In this document: positions 1 to 7,132 of the stretch, piece after piece
Position numbering within the stretch: position 1 is the stretch's first letter
Layout of the letters: every line of letters begins with the position of its first letter
Source: Candidatus Mediterraneibacter colneyensis
Lineage (GTDB): Bacteria; Bacillota; Clostridia; Lachnospirales; Lachnospiraceae
Length of the DNA stretch: 11,434 bases
Direction: 5' to 3'
NCBI GenBank assembly: GCA_019114745.1
Contig: DXEY01000166.1
Span: 1 to 11,434, forward strand
Position numbers and translations under genes: made by a program
Notes under the pieces: model-generated
Seen by the model: the letters and a program-made list of their open reading frames with translations, nothing else
Database searches by the model: none
What the model was told of the DNA's origin: nothing

Positions 1-150
1 AAATAGAAAAATGCTTTAAATTGTCAGATAATTTGATAATATACTATTTTATACTAATTTATCAGATAATTTATATGTGAGATATTATCAGTAATAATTC
101 TTATTATATTCGCTTTTTCCTTTATTTTCACTGTTTTATTTGATAATCGC
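1..150. other. AT-rich intergenic region with repeated palindromic motifs
   Basis: This stretch has no credible gene and is far richer in A+T than the rest of the window. It contains an exact 11-base direct repeat, TCAGATAATTT, at 24-34 and 62-72. The second copy lies in a perfect odd palindrome, TTATC-A-GATAA. The first has one mismatch (TTGTC-A-GATAA), and a weaker third copy (TTATCAGTAA) starts near 87. Such a cluster could be protein-binding sites or the promoter zone of a gene left of the window. I cannot tell which. It lies beyond the terminator of the leftward operon. Confidence 0.5.
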
Positions 151-183
151 AAAAAAAATATGACAGGATCCTTGTCCTGTCAT
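151..183 (-). terminator. Rho-independent terminator of the argS-alaX-CPBP operon
   Basis: On the minus strand, a perfect 9-bp stem (ATGACAGGA / TCCTGTCAT, plus-strand arms 160-168 and 175-183) with a 6-nt loop is followed at once by A and eight T residues (plus-strand run of A at 151-158). It lies about 25 nt past the CPBP protease stop codon, which is where the end of the leftward operon is expected. Confidence 0.88.
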
Positions 184-185
184 AC

Positions 186-206
186 ACAATTTCAAATTGT
201 TTTTTT
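186..206 (+). terminator. Possible weak terminator for a rightward transcript entering from the left
   Basis: On the plus strand, ACAATTT-C-AAATTGT (186-200) is followed by a run of T (201-206), the form of an intrinsic terminator. The stem is AT-rich and the ideal loop is only one base, so the real hairpin would be shorter. It would matter only if a rightward gene ends left of the window, which cannot be seen. Confidence 0.3.
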
Positions 207-207
207 C

Positions 208-1149
208 TTAAAACATATCCGTCGGTCCGCTATTTTTCTCTGCCGCATCGGGATTGACCACATTTTCCATCCTCTGGATCTTCACAAACATGACCGAACA
301 GATAAACGCGCCGATAATGGACGCAGCCGCCATCCGCACAGGATCGGCAGCCAGCCATCCGAACACTCCCAGCTCCGTGAACGCCACAGACCCTGTGTTC
401 AAAACAATATGGAGAAACGCCGGCGCCCTGAACGACCCGAATTTTTCGTAAACATAAGAGAGCATAAGGCCCAGCAGGAACGCATAGATCATCTGCGTGG
501 TATTGGAGTGCAGAAATGCAAACAACACAGAGGACCAGATCGCCGCATACCAGAACGGCTGCCTCTCATGCAGTCTTTTATACAGAATCCCCCGGAACAT
601 CAGTTCTTCAGATATCGGGAGCAGGATACCAAGCCCGATGATCTGTTCTGCGATCCCCGCCGAATACATGGACTCTGCCGTCTGCTGGTACGCCGCGTCA
701 GAAAACACCGCCTGCGCCATCACCATCAGGCATGTCACTACAATACTGCCCACAGCTCCGAGCACCAGGATCGTCCAGTATTCCCTCAGCGGCTCTTTCT
801 TCGGAAGCGCAATGCCACAGGCCTTCTCCAGACGCCTGTCCTTCGCAAAAAGGATCCCCGTCAGTATCATCGTGGCAAGCCCGGAAACTGTAGCGATCAC
901 AACCTGCCACCTCAGGATCATCTCCATCGCCGGTTCCAGAGCCCGCGCGTAAGAATCCCAGATATCCTGGATCGTAAGTGCAGTCCCGTTCCCGGCTTCC
1001 CGCATCAGCCCGGCATATGCCTGCGCGATATAGGGGAGTTCCATCCCGAGCCGGATCAGAAACTGGGTGGCGCTCTGGATCAGAAGAAAGCCGAGCAGCG
1101 GTCCTGCCAGGCTCCAGAACGGGTTCTTCCGCTGAATCTGGTTTTTCAT
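208..1149 (-). CDS. CPBP family intramembrane metalloprotease (CAAX protease-like)
   Basis: This is a 313-residue polytopic membrane protein of the CPBP (CAAX protease and bacteriocin-processing) family. The three family motifs are in order: EELMFR at residues 181-186 (EExxxR), FAFLH at 210-214 (FxxxH), and HIVLN at 247-251 (HxxxN). These are the glutamate, histidine and asparagine residues of the glutamate-type intramembrane protease site. Hydrophobic segments lie near 12-35, 80-102, 123-148, 163-180, 200-215, 221-235 and 270-290. The substrate is unknown; family members are linked to prenyl-protein processing, bacteriocin self-immunity or membrane protein turnover, and none of these can be assigned here. 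The ATG overlaps the stop of the upstream alanyl-tRNA editing gene by 4 nt (ATGA), so the two are probably translationally coupled. It is the last gene of the leftward operon and is followed by an intrinsic terminator. The catalytic residues appear intact. Confidence 0.9.
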   Translation of the reverse strand: MKNQIQRKNPFWSLAGPLLGFLLIQSATQFLIRLGMELPYIAQAYAGLMREAGNGTALTIQDIWDSYARALEPAMEMILRWQVVIATVSGLATMILTGILFAKDRRLEKACGIALPKKEPLREYWTILVLGAVGSIVVTCLMVMAQAVFSDAAYQQTAESMYSAGIAEQIIGLGILLPISEELMFRGILYKRLHERQPFWYAAIWSSVLFAFLHSNTTQMIYAFLLGLMLSYVYEKFGSFRAPAFLHIVLNTGSVAFTELGVFGWLAADPVRMAAASIIGAFICSVMFVKIQRMENVVNPDAAEKNSGPTDMF

Positions 1150-2312
1150 TCCACATCACCCGCTTTCCCGAGGATCCACTCCCGTATCTCGTCCGGATTT
1201 CCGCAGGCAGTCCCCTGAACCATCTCAGGCCTTCCGCCTCCCCTTCCTCCGAACAGCGCATTGAACTCTTTTACCATCTGCCGCATGTCGGCAGTCCTGC
1301 TGCCCATGACATACCGGTATCCATCTTTCTCACTGCCGTGAAAAACAGCGCACAGGCTGTGCCCGTCCTCCAGAATACGGTTCATGAGCCCGCGCATGGA
1401 ATCGCCCTCAAGCTCTTCCGTAAAGATACAGACAGCCTGTCCGTCTTTCGGGATCATCTCCGCCCGGCACTCGACGAGCATCTTCTCTTTCTCACCCAGC
1501 TTGTATTTTAAGGAACGGTTTTCTTCCTGAAGCTGCCGCACCGCCTCCGCAGTCTCATTCACTTTCGCGCACAGCATGGCAGATACTTCCTGTGCCTGTT
1601 CCTGCTTTACCGCATAGTCCGCAAGCGCCCGGCTTCCGCAGAGCATCGTCACCCGGACGCCTCCCTTATATCTCTGTACATGGGTCAGTTTGATCAGCCC
1701 GATCTCCCCTGTGCGCTTTACGTGAGGGGCGCAGCAGGCACACACATCATACCCGGGGACTACTATGACCCTCACCTGGCCTTCGATCTCGATCTTGCTG
1801 CGGTACTCCATACCGGCAAGCTCTTCCTCTGACGGATAGAGCGTCTGGATCTCCAGGTTTTTCCACACCGCGCGGTTCGCTTCCCGTTCGATCCCAGCGA
1901 GCTGTTCTCTCGTAAGCTCACCGCTGAAATCCATCGTGCAGTCCTCGCTCCCGAGGTGGAATCCCACGTTATTATAGCCGTACCGGGCATGAACCAGTCC
2001 GGACACGATATGTTCTCCGCTGTGCTGCTGCATTTTCATAAAACGCTCTTCCCAGTCGATCCTGCCATGCACCCGGCTTCCCTCTTCAAGCGGGGCGTCT
2101 GTCAGATGCACGACCGTCCCGCCGCACTCCCGGACATCGGTCACCCGCACGCCGTCCAGAAATCCGGTATCTGCATACTGTCCGCCTCCCTCCGGGAAAA
2201 AAGCCGTGCGGTCAAGTTCGACCGCATAGCGCCCATCCTGCTCCCGGCAGGCAGTGACAACCGCATCAAACTCTGCGAGATGGCTGTCCTGATAAAAGAG
2301 TTTCTCTGTCAT
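1146..2312 (-). CDS. AlaX-type alanyl-tRNA editing protein (long form, with DHHA1 domain)
   Basis: A 388-residue relative of the editing half of alanyl-tRNA synthetase, without the aminoacylation domain. Such proteins hydrolyse mischarged tRNA-Ala in trans, typically removing serine or glycine. An N-terminal AlaRS-like beta-barrel (about 1-90, with FFPEGGGQ at 38-45) is followed by the Thr/Ser second-additional-domain-type zinc-binding editing domain. Its zinc ligands are visible: HSGEH (His97, His101) and C-C-A-P-H (Cys193, His197). A predicted coiled coil spans about 236-285. A DHHA1 domain fills the C-terminus, including the glycine-rich GGRGGGRP at 355-362. Length and order fit the AlaX-L class. 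The gene starts 5 nt after the argS stop, with AAAGGA overlapping the argS end as ribosome binding site, and overlaps the CPBP gene by 4 nt. Assignment to the family is firm; substrate specificity is inferred. Confidence 0.92.
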   Translation of the reverse strand: MTEKLFYQDSHLAEFDAVVTACREQDGRYAVELDRTAFFPEGGGQYADTGFLDGVRVTDVRECGGTVVHLTDAPLEEGSRVHGRIDWEERFMKMQQHSGEHIVSGLVHARYGYNNVGFHLGSEDCTMDFSGELTREQLAGIEREANRAVWKNLEIQTLYPSEEELAGMEYRSKIEIEGQVRVIVVPGYDVCACCAPHVKRTGEIGLIKLTHVQRYKGGVRVTMLCGSRALADYAVKQEQAQEVSAMLCAKVNETAEAVRQLQEENRSLKYKLGEKEKMLVECRAEMIPKDGQAVCIFTEELEGDSMRGLMNRILEDGHSLCAVFHGSEKDGYRYVMGSRTADMRQMVKEFNALFGGRGGGRPEMVQGTACGNPDEIREWILGKAGDVE

Positions 2313-2317
2313 AGCTG

Positions 2318-4084
2318 TTACATCCTTTCCGGCGCGTCAAATCCGAGCAGGCTGATACACGTCTCGAGCACTCTCCTCGTCAGCACGAGAAGCGCGATAT
2401 ATCCCGCCTTTTTCTCCTCATCCTCTTCCGAGAGGATCTTTGTCTCATGGTAGAATTTGTTAAATTCATTTGCCAGTTCATAAATATATGCACACAGCTT
2501 ATGAGGCGCCGTCTCTTCATAGACCGCTTCAAACACGTCATTGAACTTCAGCACCTGGAGCATCAGAGATTTTTCATATTCATTCTGCGCAGGCAGGATG
2601 GAAAGTCCGTCCAGATTTCCGCCTGCTTCCAGATACTTGTTCAGGATCGACTTGATCCTGACGATCGTATATAAGATGTACGGCCCGGTATTTCCTTCAA
2701 AGGAAGTAAATCTGTCCACGTCGAACACATAGTCTTTGGAAGCCTGATTGGACAGGTCGCCGTATTTGATCGCGGCAAGCCCGACGATCCGGGAGGTGCG
2801 TTCTGCCTCCTCCTGCTCTACCGTCCGGTTGTCCATAATCTTCCGGTACATCTCTTCGTTGATCTCACGGATCAGATTTTCCAGACGCATCACGCCGCCG
2901 TCACGGGTCTTGAACGGTTTGCCGTCTTTGCCGTTCATCGTTCCGAACCCAAGGAATTTCAGGCCTGTCTCAGGGGAGACGATGCCCGTCTTTTTCGCAC
3001 ACCGGAACACCTGGGTGAAATGGAGCTCCTGGCGCTTATCCACCACATAGATCACCTGGTCGGGATCATAGTCCTGCTCCCGCTCTACCAGGGTAGCAAG
3101 GTCGGTCGTATCATACAGCGCCGCGCCGTCCGACTTCAGGATCATACAGGGCGGCACTTCCTTTTTATCAGACTCCTCCTGCACGTCCACGACAAGAGCG
3201 CCCTCATCATAGCGGGCATACCCTTCATCCTTGAGCCGCTGCACCATATCCGGGATGTATTTCTGGGCGTCGGATTCCCCTTTCCAGAGATCGAACTCCA
3301 CATTCTGCCTCTCATAGTTCTTCTTCAGATCCGTCACCGACACATTCATAATGTGATCCCAGACTGCCCGGTATCCCCGGTGTCCGCTCTGCAGCAGATA
3401 AGTCGCATGCAATGCTTCTTCCCGGTAGTCCTCATGCTCTTTCGCATAGGCGCTCGCCGTGGGATAGATCTCCTCCAGCTCGCTGATCGTAAACGGGGCT
3501 TCCTTCGGATATTCTCCTTCATAAGAGTCGTCAAAATACGGAAGCTCGGGCTGCCGTTTCTTAAGTTCGGTAATGATCAGCCCCATCTGATATCCCCAGT
3601 CGCCCAGATGGATATCGCCGATCACACGGTTTCCTTTATATCTCAGGATCCGCTTTACGCTCTCGCCGATGATGGCGGAACGCAGATGTCCCACGTGGAG
3701 AGGTTTCGCCACATTCGGCCCGCCGTAATCGATCATGATCGTCTGCGGCTCTTTCTCATCCTCCACTCCGAGTTTTTCTTCTTTTGACATCTCACTGAGG
3801 TATGACGCAACGCTCTCTTTAGACAGCTTCAGGTTGATAAATCCGGGCTTCACTACATCCACGGATTCAAAATATGTGCTGTCCTTCAGATGTCCGGCGA
3901 CATCCTCGGCGATCATAAACGGCGCCTTCTTATACTTCTTCGCTCCCGCCATCGCCCCGTTGCACTGATATTCACACAGATCCGGGCGGTTGGAAAGGGT
4001 GACTTTTGCAAGCTCCTCATCGTAGCCGGCTTTCACAAAAGCCTCTCTCATCTCTATTGTGATCATTTCCAGCAATGTCTTCAA
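2318..4084 (-). CDS. argS: Arginine--tRNA ligase (arginyl-tRNA synthetase, class Ia)
   Basis: Charges tRNA-Arg with arginine using ATP in the cytoplasm. With the TTG start chosen here the protein has 588 residues. The order is the N-terminal Add1 tRNA-binding domain (about 1-105), then the Rossmann catalytic core with the HIGH-class motif HVGH at 130-133, inside PNVAKPLHVGHLRSA. The KMSKS-loop region is degenerate, FKTRDGG at 391-397, as is normal for many ArgRS enzymes. The DALR anticodon-binding domain fills about the last 120 residues. The start is chosen because GAGGAG (4095-4100) lies 10 nt upstream and the resulting MKTLLEMITIEM matches the usual family N-terminus. A GTG at 4093 is the main alternative. 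An ATG at 4153 gives 611 residues but sits upstream of the probable -35 box, so it is unlikely. First gene of the argS-alaX-CPBP operon; the leader is too short for a T-box. Confidence 0.95.
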   Translation of the reverse strand: MKTLLEMITIEMREAFVKAGYDEELAKVTLSNRPDLCEYQCNGAMAGAKKYKKAPFMIAEDVAGHLKDSTYFESVDVVKPGFINLKLSKESVASYLSEMSKEEKLGVEDEKEPQTIMIDYGGPNVAKPLHVGHLRSAIIGESVKRILRYKGNRVIGDIHLGDWGYQMGLIITELKKRQPELPYFDDSYEGEYPKEAPFTISELEEIYPTASAYAKEHEDYREEALHATYLLQSGHRGYRAVWDHIMNVSVTDLKKNYERQNVEFDLWKGESDAQKYIPDMVQRLKDEGYARYDEGALVVDVQEESDKKEVPPCMILKSDGAALYDTTDLATLVEREQDYDPDQVIYVVDKRQELHFTQVFRCAKKTGIVSPETGLKFLGFGTMNGKDGKPFKTRDGGVMRLENLIREINEEMYRKIMDNRTVEQEEAERTSRIVGLAAIKYGDLSNQASKDYVFDVDRFTSFEGNTGPYILYTIVRIKSILNKYLEAGGNLDGLSILPAQNEYEKSLMLQVLKFNDVFEAVYEETAPHKLCAYIYELANEFNKFYHETKILSEEDEEKKAGYIALLVLTRRVLETCISLLGFDAPERM

Positions 4085-4118
4085 TTCTTCCACACTCCTC
4101 TTTCTCCATATGCATGTT

Positions 4119-4148
4119 ATTCTACCATAGAAAGAGGGTAGACGGCAA
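4119..4148 (-). promoter_or_regulatory. Sigma-A type promoter of the argS operon
   Basis: Reading the minus strand, TTGCCG (plus coordinates 4143-4148) is followed after 18 nt by TAGAAT (4119-4124), a good vegetative -35/-10 pair. Transcription should begin near 4112, giving a leader of about 28 nt that holds only the ribosome binding site. The position excludes the ATG at 4153 as the argS start. Confidence 0.7.
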
Positions 4149-4171
4149 GTCATGAGCCGACAAGAAAATCC

Positions 4172-4201
4172 TCGACAACCCCATCCTTTTCCACTTATAA
4201 T
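4172..4201 (+). promoter_or_regulatory. Sigma-A type promoter of nfo
   Basis: TCGACA (4172-4177) and a perfect TATAAT (4196-4201) are separated by 18 nt, on the plus strand. Transcription should start near 4208. The nfo ATG at 4236 is preceded by a strong AAAGGAAGAG ribosome binding site (from about 4222). The promoter is divergent from that of argS, with the two -35 boxes about 24 nt apart. Confidence 0.75.
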
Positions 4202-4235
4202 AAACAGGATTCTATTTTAAGAAAGGAAGAGACAT

Positions 4236-5138
4236 ATGAAAATAGGTTCACACGTCGGCATGAGCGGCAAAGAGATGCTTTTAGGTTCCGCAAAGGAAGC
4301 CGTCTCCTACGGTGCCGATACATTTATGTTTTATACCGGAGCCCCGCAGAACACCAGGCGTAAGGAAATCAGCGAGCTGAATATCGATCCTGCCTGGGAA
4401 TATATGAAGGAGCACGGCATTGAGGACATCATTGTCCACGCGCCCTACATCATCAACCTCGGAAATACCGTCAAACCTGAAACATTTTCCCTCGCGGTAG
4501 AATTTCTCGCAAAGGAGATCGACCGCACGGTAAGCTGTAAAAGCCACACTCTGATCCTGCACCCCGGCGCGCATGTAGGGGCAGGCGTCGAAGCAGGAAC
4601 TTCCCAGATTGTCAAAGGCCTGAACGAAGTACTCACGGCAGACACAGACTGTCTGATCGCCCTTGAGACAATGGCCGGAAAAGGCTCAGAGATCGGGCGC
4701 TCGTTTGAAGAGCTCGCACGTATCTATGACGGAGTCGTCCACAACGGGAAACTGCGGGTATGCTTTGACACCTGCCACACCAGCGACAGCGGCTACGATA
4801 TCATCCACCGCTTCGACAGCGTCATAGAAGAGTTCGATCGCGTCATCGGGAAAGACCAGATCGCTGTATTCCACATCAATGACAGTAAAAATGCTCCCGG
4901 CGCCGCAAAGGACAGACATGAGAATATCGGATTCGGGCAGATCGGTTTCGACGCGCTCAACTATATCGTACACCACCCGGATTTTGAAGAGATCCCGAAA
5001 ATACTGGAGACGCCGTATATTCCTTCCCCCACCGCTCCGAAAAAATCATACGCACCATATAAGTATGAAATCGAAATGCTGAGAAAAGGACAATTTGATC
5101 CTGACCTGAAAAATAATATCATCAAAAATATGTCTTGA
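4236..5138 (+). CDS. nfo: Deoxyribonuclease IV (endonuclease IV, AP endonuclease)
   Basis: A 300-residue zinc-dependent TIM-barrel endonuclease that cuts the backbone 5' of abasic sites in base-excision repair. All nine metal ligands of the E. coli enzyme have counterparts: His68 (VHAPY), His109 (LHPGAH), Glu144 (ALETMAGKG), Asp178 and His181 (FDTCHTSDSGYD), His213 (FHINDSK), Asp226 and His228 (KDRHENIGFG) and Glu258 (ILETP). The length is slightly above the usual 270-285, from a C-terminal extension after the barrel. The ATG has an AAAGGAAGAG ribosome binding site at good spacing and its own promoter. No terminator follows. The TGA stop is embedded in the -35 box of the next operon (TTGACA at 5135-5140), so some readthrough into gntR is possible. 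Confidence 0.96.
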   Translation: MKIGSHVGMSGKEMLLGSAKEAVSYGADTFMFYTGAPQNTRRKEISELNIDPAWEYMKEHGIEDIIVHAPYIINLGNTVKPETFSLAVEFLAKEIDRTVSCKSHTLILHPGAHVGAGVEAGTSQIVKGLNEVLTADTDCLIALETMAGKGSEIGRSFEELARIYDGVVHNGKLRVCFDTCHTSDSGYDIIHRFDSVIEEFDRVIGKDQIAVFHINDSKNAPGAAKDRHENIGFGQIGFDALNYIVHHPDFEEIPKILETPYIPSPTAPKKSYAPYKYEIEMLRKGQFDPDLKNNIIKNMS

Positions 5139-5163
5139 CATTTTGTACTTCCGTATGTATTAT
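5135..5163 (+). promoter_or_regulatory. Consensus sigma-A promoter of the gntR-ABC operon
   Basis: A perfect -35 box TTGACA (5135-5140) and TATTAT (5158-5163) lie 17 nt apart, which is near-ideal for the housekeeping sigma factor. The -35 box contains the nfo stop codon. Such a strong promoter fits a transcript that is normally held down by a repressor. Confidence 0.85.
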
Positions 5164-5184
5164 TGTATTAAACATATAATACAA
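5163..5184 (+). promoter_or_regulatory. Inverted-repeat operator, probable GntR (YtrA-type) binding site
   Basis: TTGTATTA (5163-5170) and TAATACAA (5177-5184) form a perfect 8-bp inverted repeat with a 6-nt spacer. It begins at the last base of the -10 box and covers the expected transcription start, 28 nt before the gntR ATG. A dyad here would block the promoter when bound by a dimeric GntR protein. Autorepression is inferred from position and from how YtrA-type regulators work. Confidence 0.72.
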
Positions 5185-5211
5185 GTGTTTTACAGAAAAC
5201 GAGGTGATCAA

Positions 5212-5595
5212 ATGCCATGGAACCTGGATAACGACCGCCCTATCTACCTCCAACTGATGGAGCGGATTCAGCACGACATCATTTCCGGCGTTTATCAGCC
5301 GGGCGATAAGCTTCCTTCCGTACGTGACCTCGCAGTAGACGCAGCAGTAAATCCAAACACAATGCAGAAAGCACTGTCTGAGCTGGAGCGTTGCGGGCTT
5401 GTCTACTCTCAGCGTACCAGCGGCCGCTTTATTACGGATGATGCATCTATGATATGCGGAATGAGGAAAGAGCTCGCTCAGGAGCACATCACTCTGTTAT
5501 TTAAACAGATGCGCCAGTTAGGCTTTTCCGACGAGGAAACACTGGAAATGATGAAACAATCATTAAAGGGGGAAAACAATGAGACCGATTCTTGA
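5212..5595 (+). CDS. GntR family transcriptional regulator, YtrA subfamily
   Basis: A 127-residue DNA-binding protein. Residues about 10-75 form the GntR winged helix-turn-helix, with YLQLMERI, GDKLPSVRDLA (31-41), VNPNTMQKALSELE (47-60) and the wing TSGRFI. The C-terminal part (about 80-115) is a short helical segment with no ligand-binding domain. This is the YtrA layout, used by regulators that repress their own ABC exporter operon, often in answer to cell-envelope stress. The ATG at 5212 is preceded by GAGGTGAT. A TTG at 5143 in frame would add 23 residues but overlaps the promoter and is rejected. The end overlaps the ABC ATPase start by 17 nt, so the genes are probably coupled. The inducer cannot be read from the sequence. 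Confidence 0.92.
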   Translation: MPWNLDNDRPIYLQLMERIQHDIISGVYQPGDKLPSVRDLAVDAAVNPNTMQKALSELERCGLVYSQRTSGRFITDDASMICGMRKELAQEHITLLFKQMRQLGFSDEETLEMMKQSLKGENNETDS

Positions 5596-6277
5596 ATGTA
5601 AGAGACTGACAAAAAAATTTGGTAACTTTTTTGCCCTTTCCAATCTGGATCTCTCGCTTGACCGGGGTCAGATCGTCGGGCTTTTAGGACCGAACGGCAG
5701 CGGAAAGACTACTCTGATCAAACTTGCGAACGGGCTTCTCGTGCCTACAGACGGACATATTATGATCAACGGCATGGCTCCCGGAACCGCAACAAAAAAG
5801 ATCGTATCCTATCTTCCTGACAGAAGCTTTTTCAGCAATCAGATGAAGGTAAAGGAGATTCTCACTTATTATGCTGATTTTTATAAAAATTTCAGCACAG
5901 AACGCGCCGTTAAAATGCTTGATACGCTCGAAATCGACCGCAACGCGCGCTTTAACGCTCTCTCAAAGGGTACGAGAGAAAAAGTACAGCTCGTCCTTGT
6001 CATGAGCCGCGATGCGGATCTGTACATCCTGGACGAACCGATCGGCGGTGTAGATCCCGCCGCCAGGGATTATATCCTTCAGACAATACTTACAAACTAT
6101 AATGAGAATGCCGCTGTCCTGATCTCTACCCACCTGATCTCCGATATCGAAAACGTGCTTGACCGGGTGGTCTTCCTTCAGAACGGGCAGCTCGCAGTCA
6201 ATGCGGCTGTGGATGAGATCCGTACAAAATACGGCAAATCCGTGGATGCTTTATTCCGGGAGGTGTTCAAATGTTAG
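5579..6277 (+). CDS. ABC transporter ATP-binding protein (YtrB-like)
   Basis: A 232-residue nucleotide-binding subunit that should drive export with the permease encoded next. The Walker A motif GPNGSGKT is at 37-44, the signature region LSKGTREKV at 128-136, Walker B LYILDEP at 148-154 with D-loop GGVD, and the H-loop STH at 183-185. Two departures from the textbook ABC are visible. The signature reads LSKGT rather than LSGGQ, and the usual Q-loop glutamine position appears to be Asp81 in YLPDRSFF. Both are, to my knowledge, seen in ABC-2 type ATPases found with GntR regulators, so the protein is likely active. The ATG at 5579 lies inside the end of gntR and has AAAGGGGG upstream. Its end overlaps the permease start by 7 nt. 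The substrate is unknown. Confidence 0.94.
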   Translation: MRPILECKRLTKKFGNFFALSNLDLSLDRGQIVGLLGPNGSGKTTLIKLANGLLVPTDGHIMINGMAPGTATKKIVSYLPDRSFFSNQMKVKEILTYYADFYKNFSTERAVKMLDTLEIDRNARFNALSKGTREKVQLVLVMSRDADLYILDEPIGGVDPAARDYILQTILTNYNENAAVLISTHLISDIENVLDRVVFLQNGQLAVNAAVDEIRTKYGKSVDALFREVFKC

Positions 6278-7071
6278 GAAAACTTATCAAATATGATTTG
6301 AAAGCAGCATCAAAGCTTTTTATCCTGCTGCACGGGATTTATTTCCTGATATGTGTCGTTTCCCGCTTCTTTTATATGGACAGACTGAATTTTTTCAGGC
6401 CGGACGAACCGCTCGTCATTTCCCTGACTCTTTTTGTCTGCCTTATGACGCTTTTGATATCCGCGCTGTCGATTTTCACCTGGCTGCAGATAGCTTTCCG
6501 TTTCTACCAGAATCTGTTCAGCAAAGAAGGCTACCTTTCATGGACCCTTCCTGTATCCGGGCCGCAGCATTTATGGGGCAAGATCATATCCGGCTATATC
6601 CTGATGGCGTTAGACATCATCGTAATCTCAGCCGGTATCCTGCTGCTTGTGACCGGATCAAATGTAACAACGGCATACAGCGTAATTGCTGATCAGATCA
6701 CACAGGAAATGGGAATTTCCATCAGCTCCTTCAGCGCCATCCTGTTTGCTGTCTGCCTGATAAGCGCTGTCGGTTCTGTAATCATGATCTATTTTTCTGT
6801 TGCCGTAGGACAGTTATTCCCGAGCCACCGGGTGCTCGGCGCCATAGCCGCCTATTTTATCACATCTTTTGTGATACAGGTACTCAGCGTGATCCTCATG
6901 ATCATCTTCGGGTGCTTTCCGGGATATGAATTTTATGCGGCACAGGGAAGTACAATGACCGATTTTCTGTCAGGGATCCTCACTCTGAGCATTGCTCTGA
7001 CACTGGTCATAACAGTCATACAGTACATTGCAACACACTATATCATGAAAAAGAAGATCAACCTTATATAA
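6271..7071 (+). CDS. ABC-2 type transporter permease subunit
   Basis: A 266-residue membrane protein with six hydrophobic segments, near residues 15-36, 48-75, 105-128, 152-178, 186-210 and 234-258. This is the usual topology of an ABC-2 permease, with a loop carrying FYQNLFSKEGYLSWTLPVS after the second segment that is typical of the family and probably contacts the ATPase. It overlaps the ATPase gene by 7 nt and ends 28 nt before an intrinsic terminator, so it is the last gene of the gntR operon. Homologous YtrA-linked exporters have been tied to envelope stress and antimicrobial compounds. Whether that holds here cannot be judged, and no substrate-binding protein is encoded nearby, which fits an exporter. 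Confidence 0.88.
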   Translation: MLGKLIKYDLKAASKLFILLHGIYFLICVVSRFFYMDRLNFFRPDEPLVISLTLFVCLMTLLISALSIFTWLQIAFRFYQNLFSKEGYLSWTLPVSGPQHLWGKIISGYILMALDIIVISAGILLLVTGSNVTTAYSVIADQITQEMGISISSFSAILFAVCLISAVGSVIMIYFSVAVGQLFPSHRVLGAIAAYFITSFVIQVLSVILMIIFGCFPGYEFYAAQGSTMTDFLSGILTLSIALTLVITVIQYIATHYIMKKKINLI

Positions 7072-7099
7072 GGACCGGGACGCCGGAAAATCGTACAAT

Positions 7100-7129
7100 A
7101 AAAAGGAGCTGTCGCCACAGCTCCTTTTT
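7100..7129. terminator. Bidirectional rho-independent terminator (ABC operon and tRNA-Arg)
   Basis: A perfect 13-bp stem, AAAAAGGAGCTGT (7100-7112) and ACAGCTCCTTTTT (7117-7129), closes on a 4-nt loop. On the plus strand it ends in a run of seven T after the CTCC core and terminates the gntR-ABC operon. On the minus strand it ends in five T then ATT and terminates the convergent tRNA gene, whose 3' end lies only a few bases away. Confidence 0.93.
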
Positions 7130-7132
7130 TTC

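Noticed and set aside
1..150. CRISPR array or transposon end
   Set aside because: The repeats are short (11 bp), too few and irregular, with no terminal inverted repeats, transposase or cas gene in the window.
160..1218. Long plus-strand open frame of 352 residues opposite the CPBP protease
   Set aside because: It is rich in His, Arg and Pro with no domain, lies antisense to a clear gene with intact motifs, and begins within a terminator.
3020..3787. Plus-strand open frame of 255 residues opposite argS
   Set aside because: It is an antisense shadow of a well-conserved gene, with no ribosome binding site or recognisable domain.
4085..4153. N-terminal extension of ArgS from an ATG at 4153 (611 residues)
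   Set aside because: The ATG lies upstream of the predicted -35/-10 boxes, the extra 23 residues do not resemble the family, and no ribosome binding site precedes it.
5143..5211. GntR start at TTG 5143 with 23 more residues
   Set aside because: This region holds the promoter -10 and operator, and the ATG at 5212 has a strong GAGGTGAT site and the canonical N-terminus.
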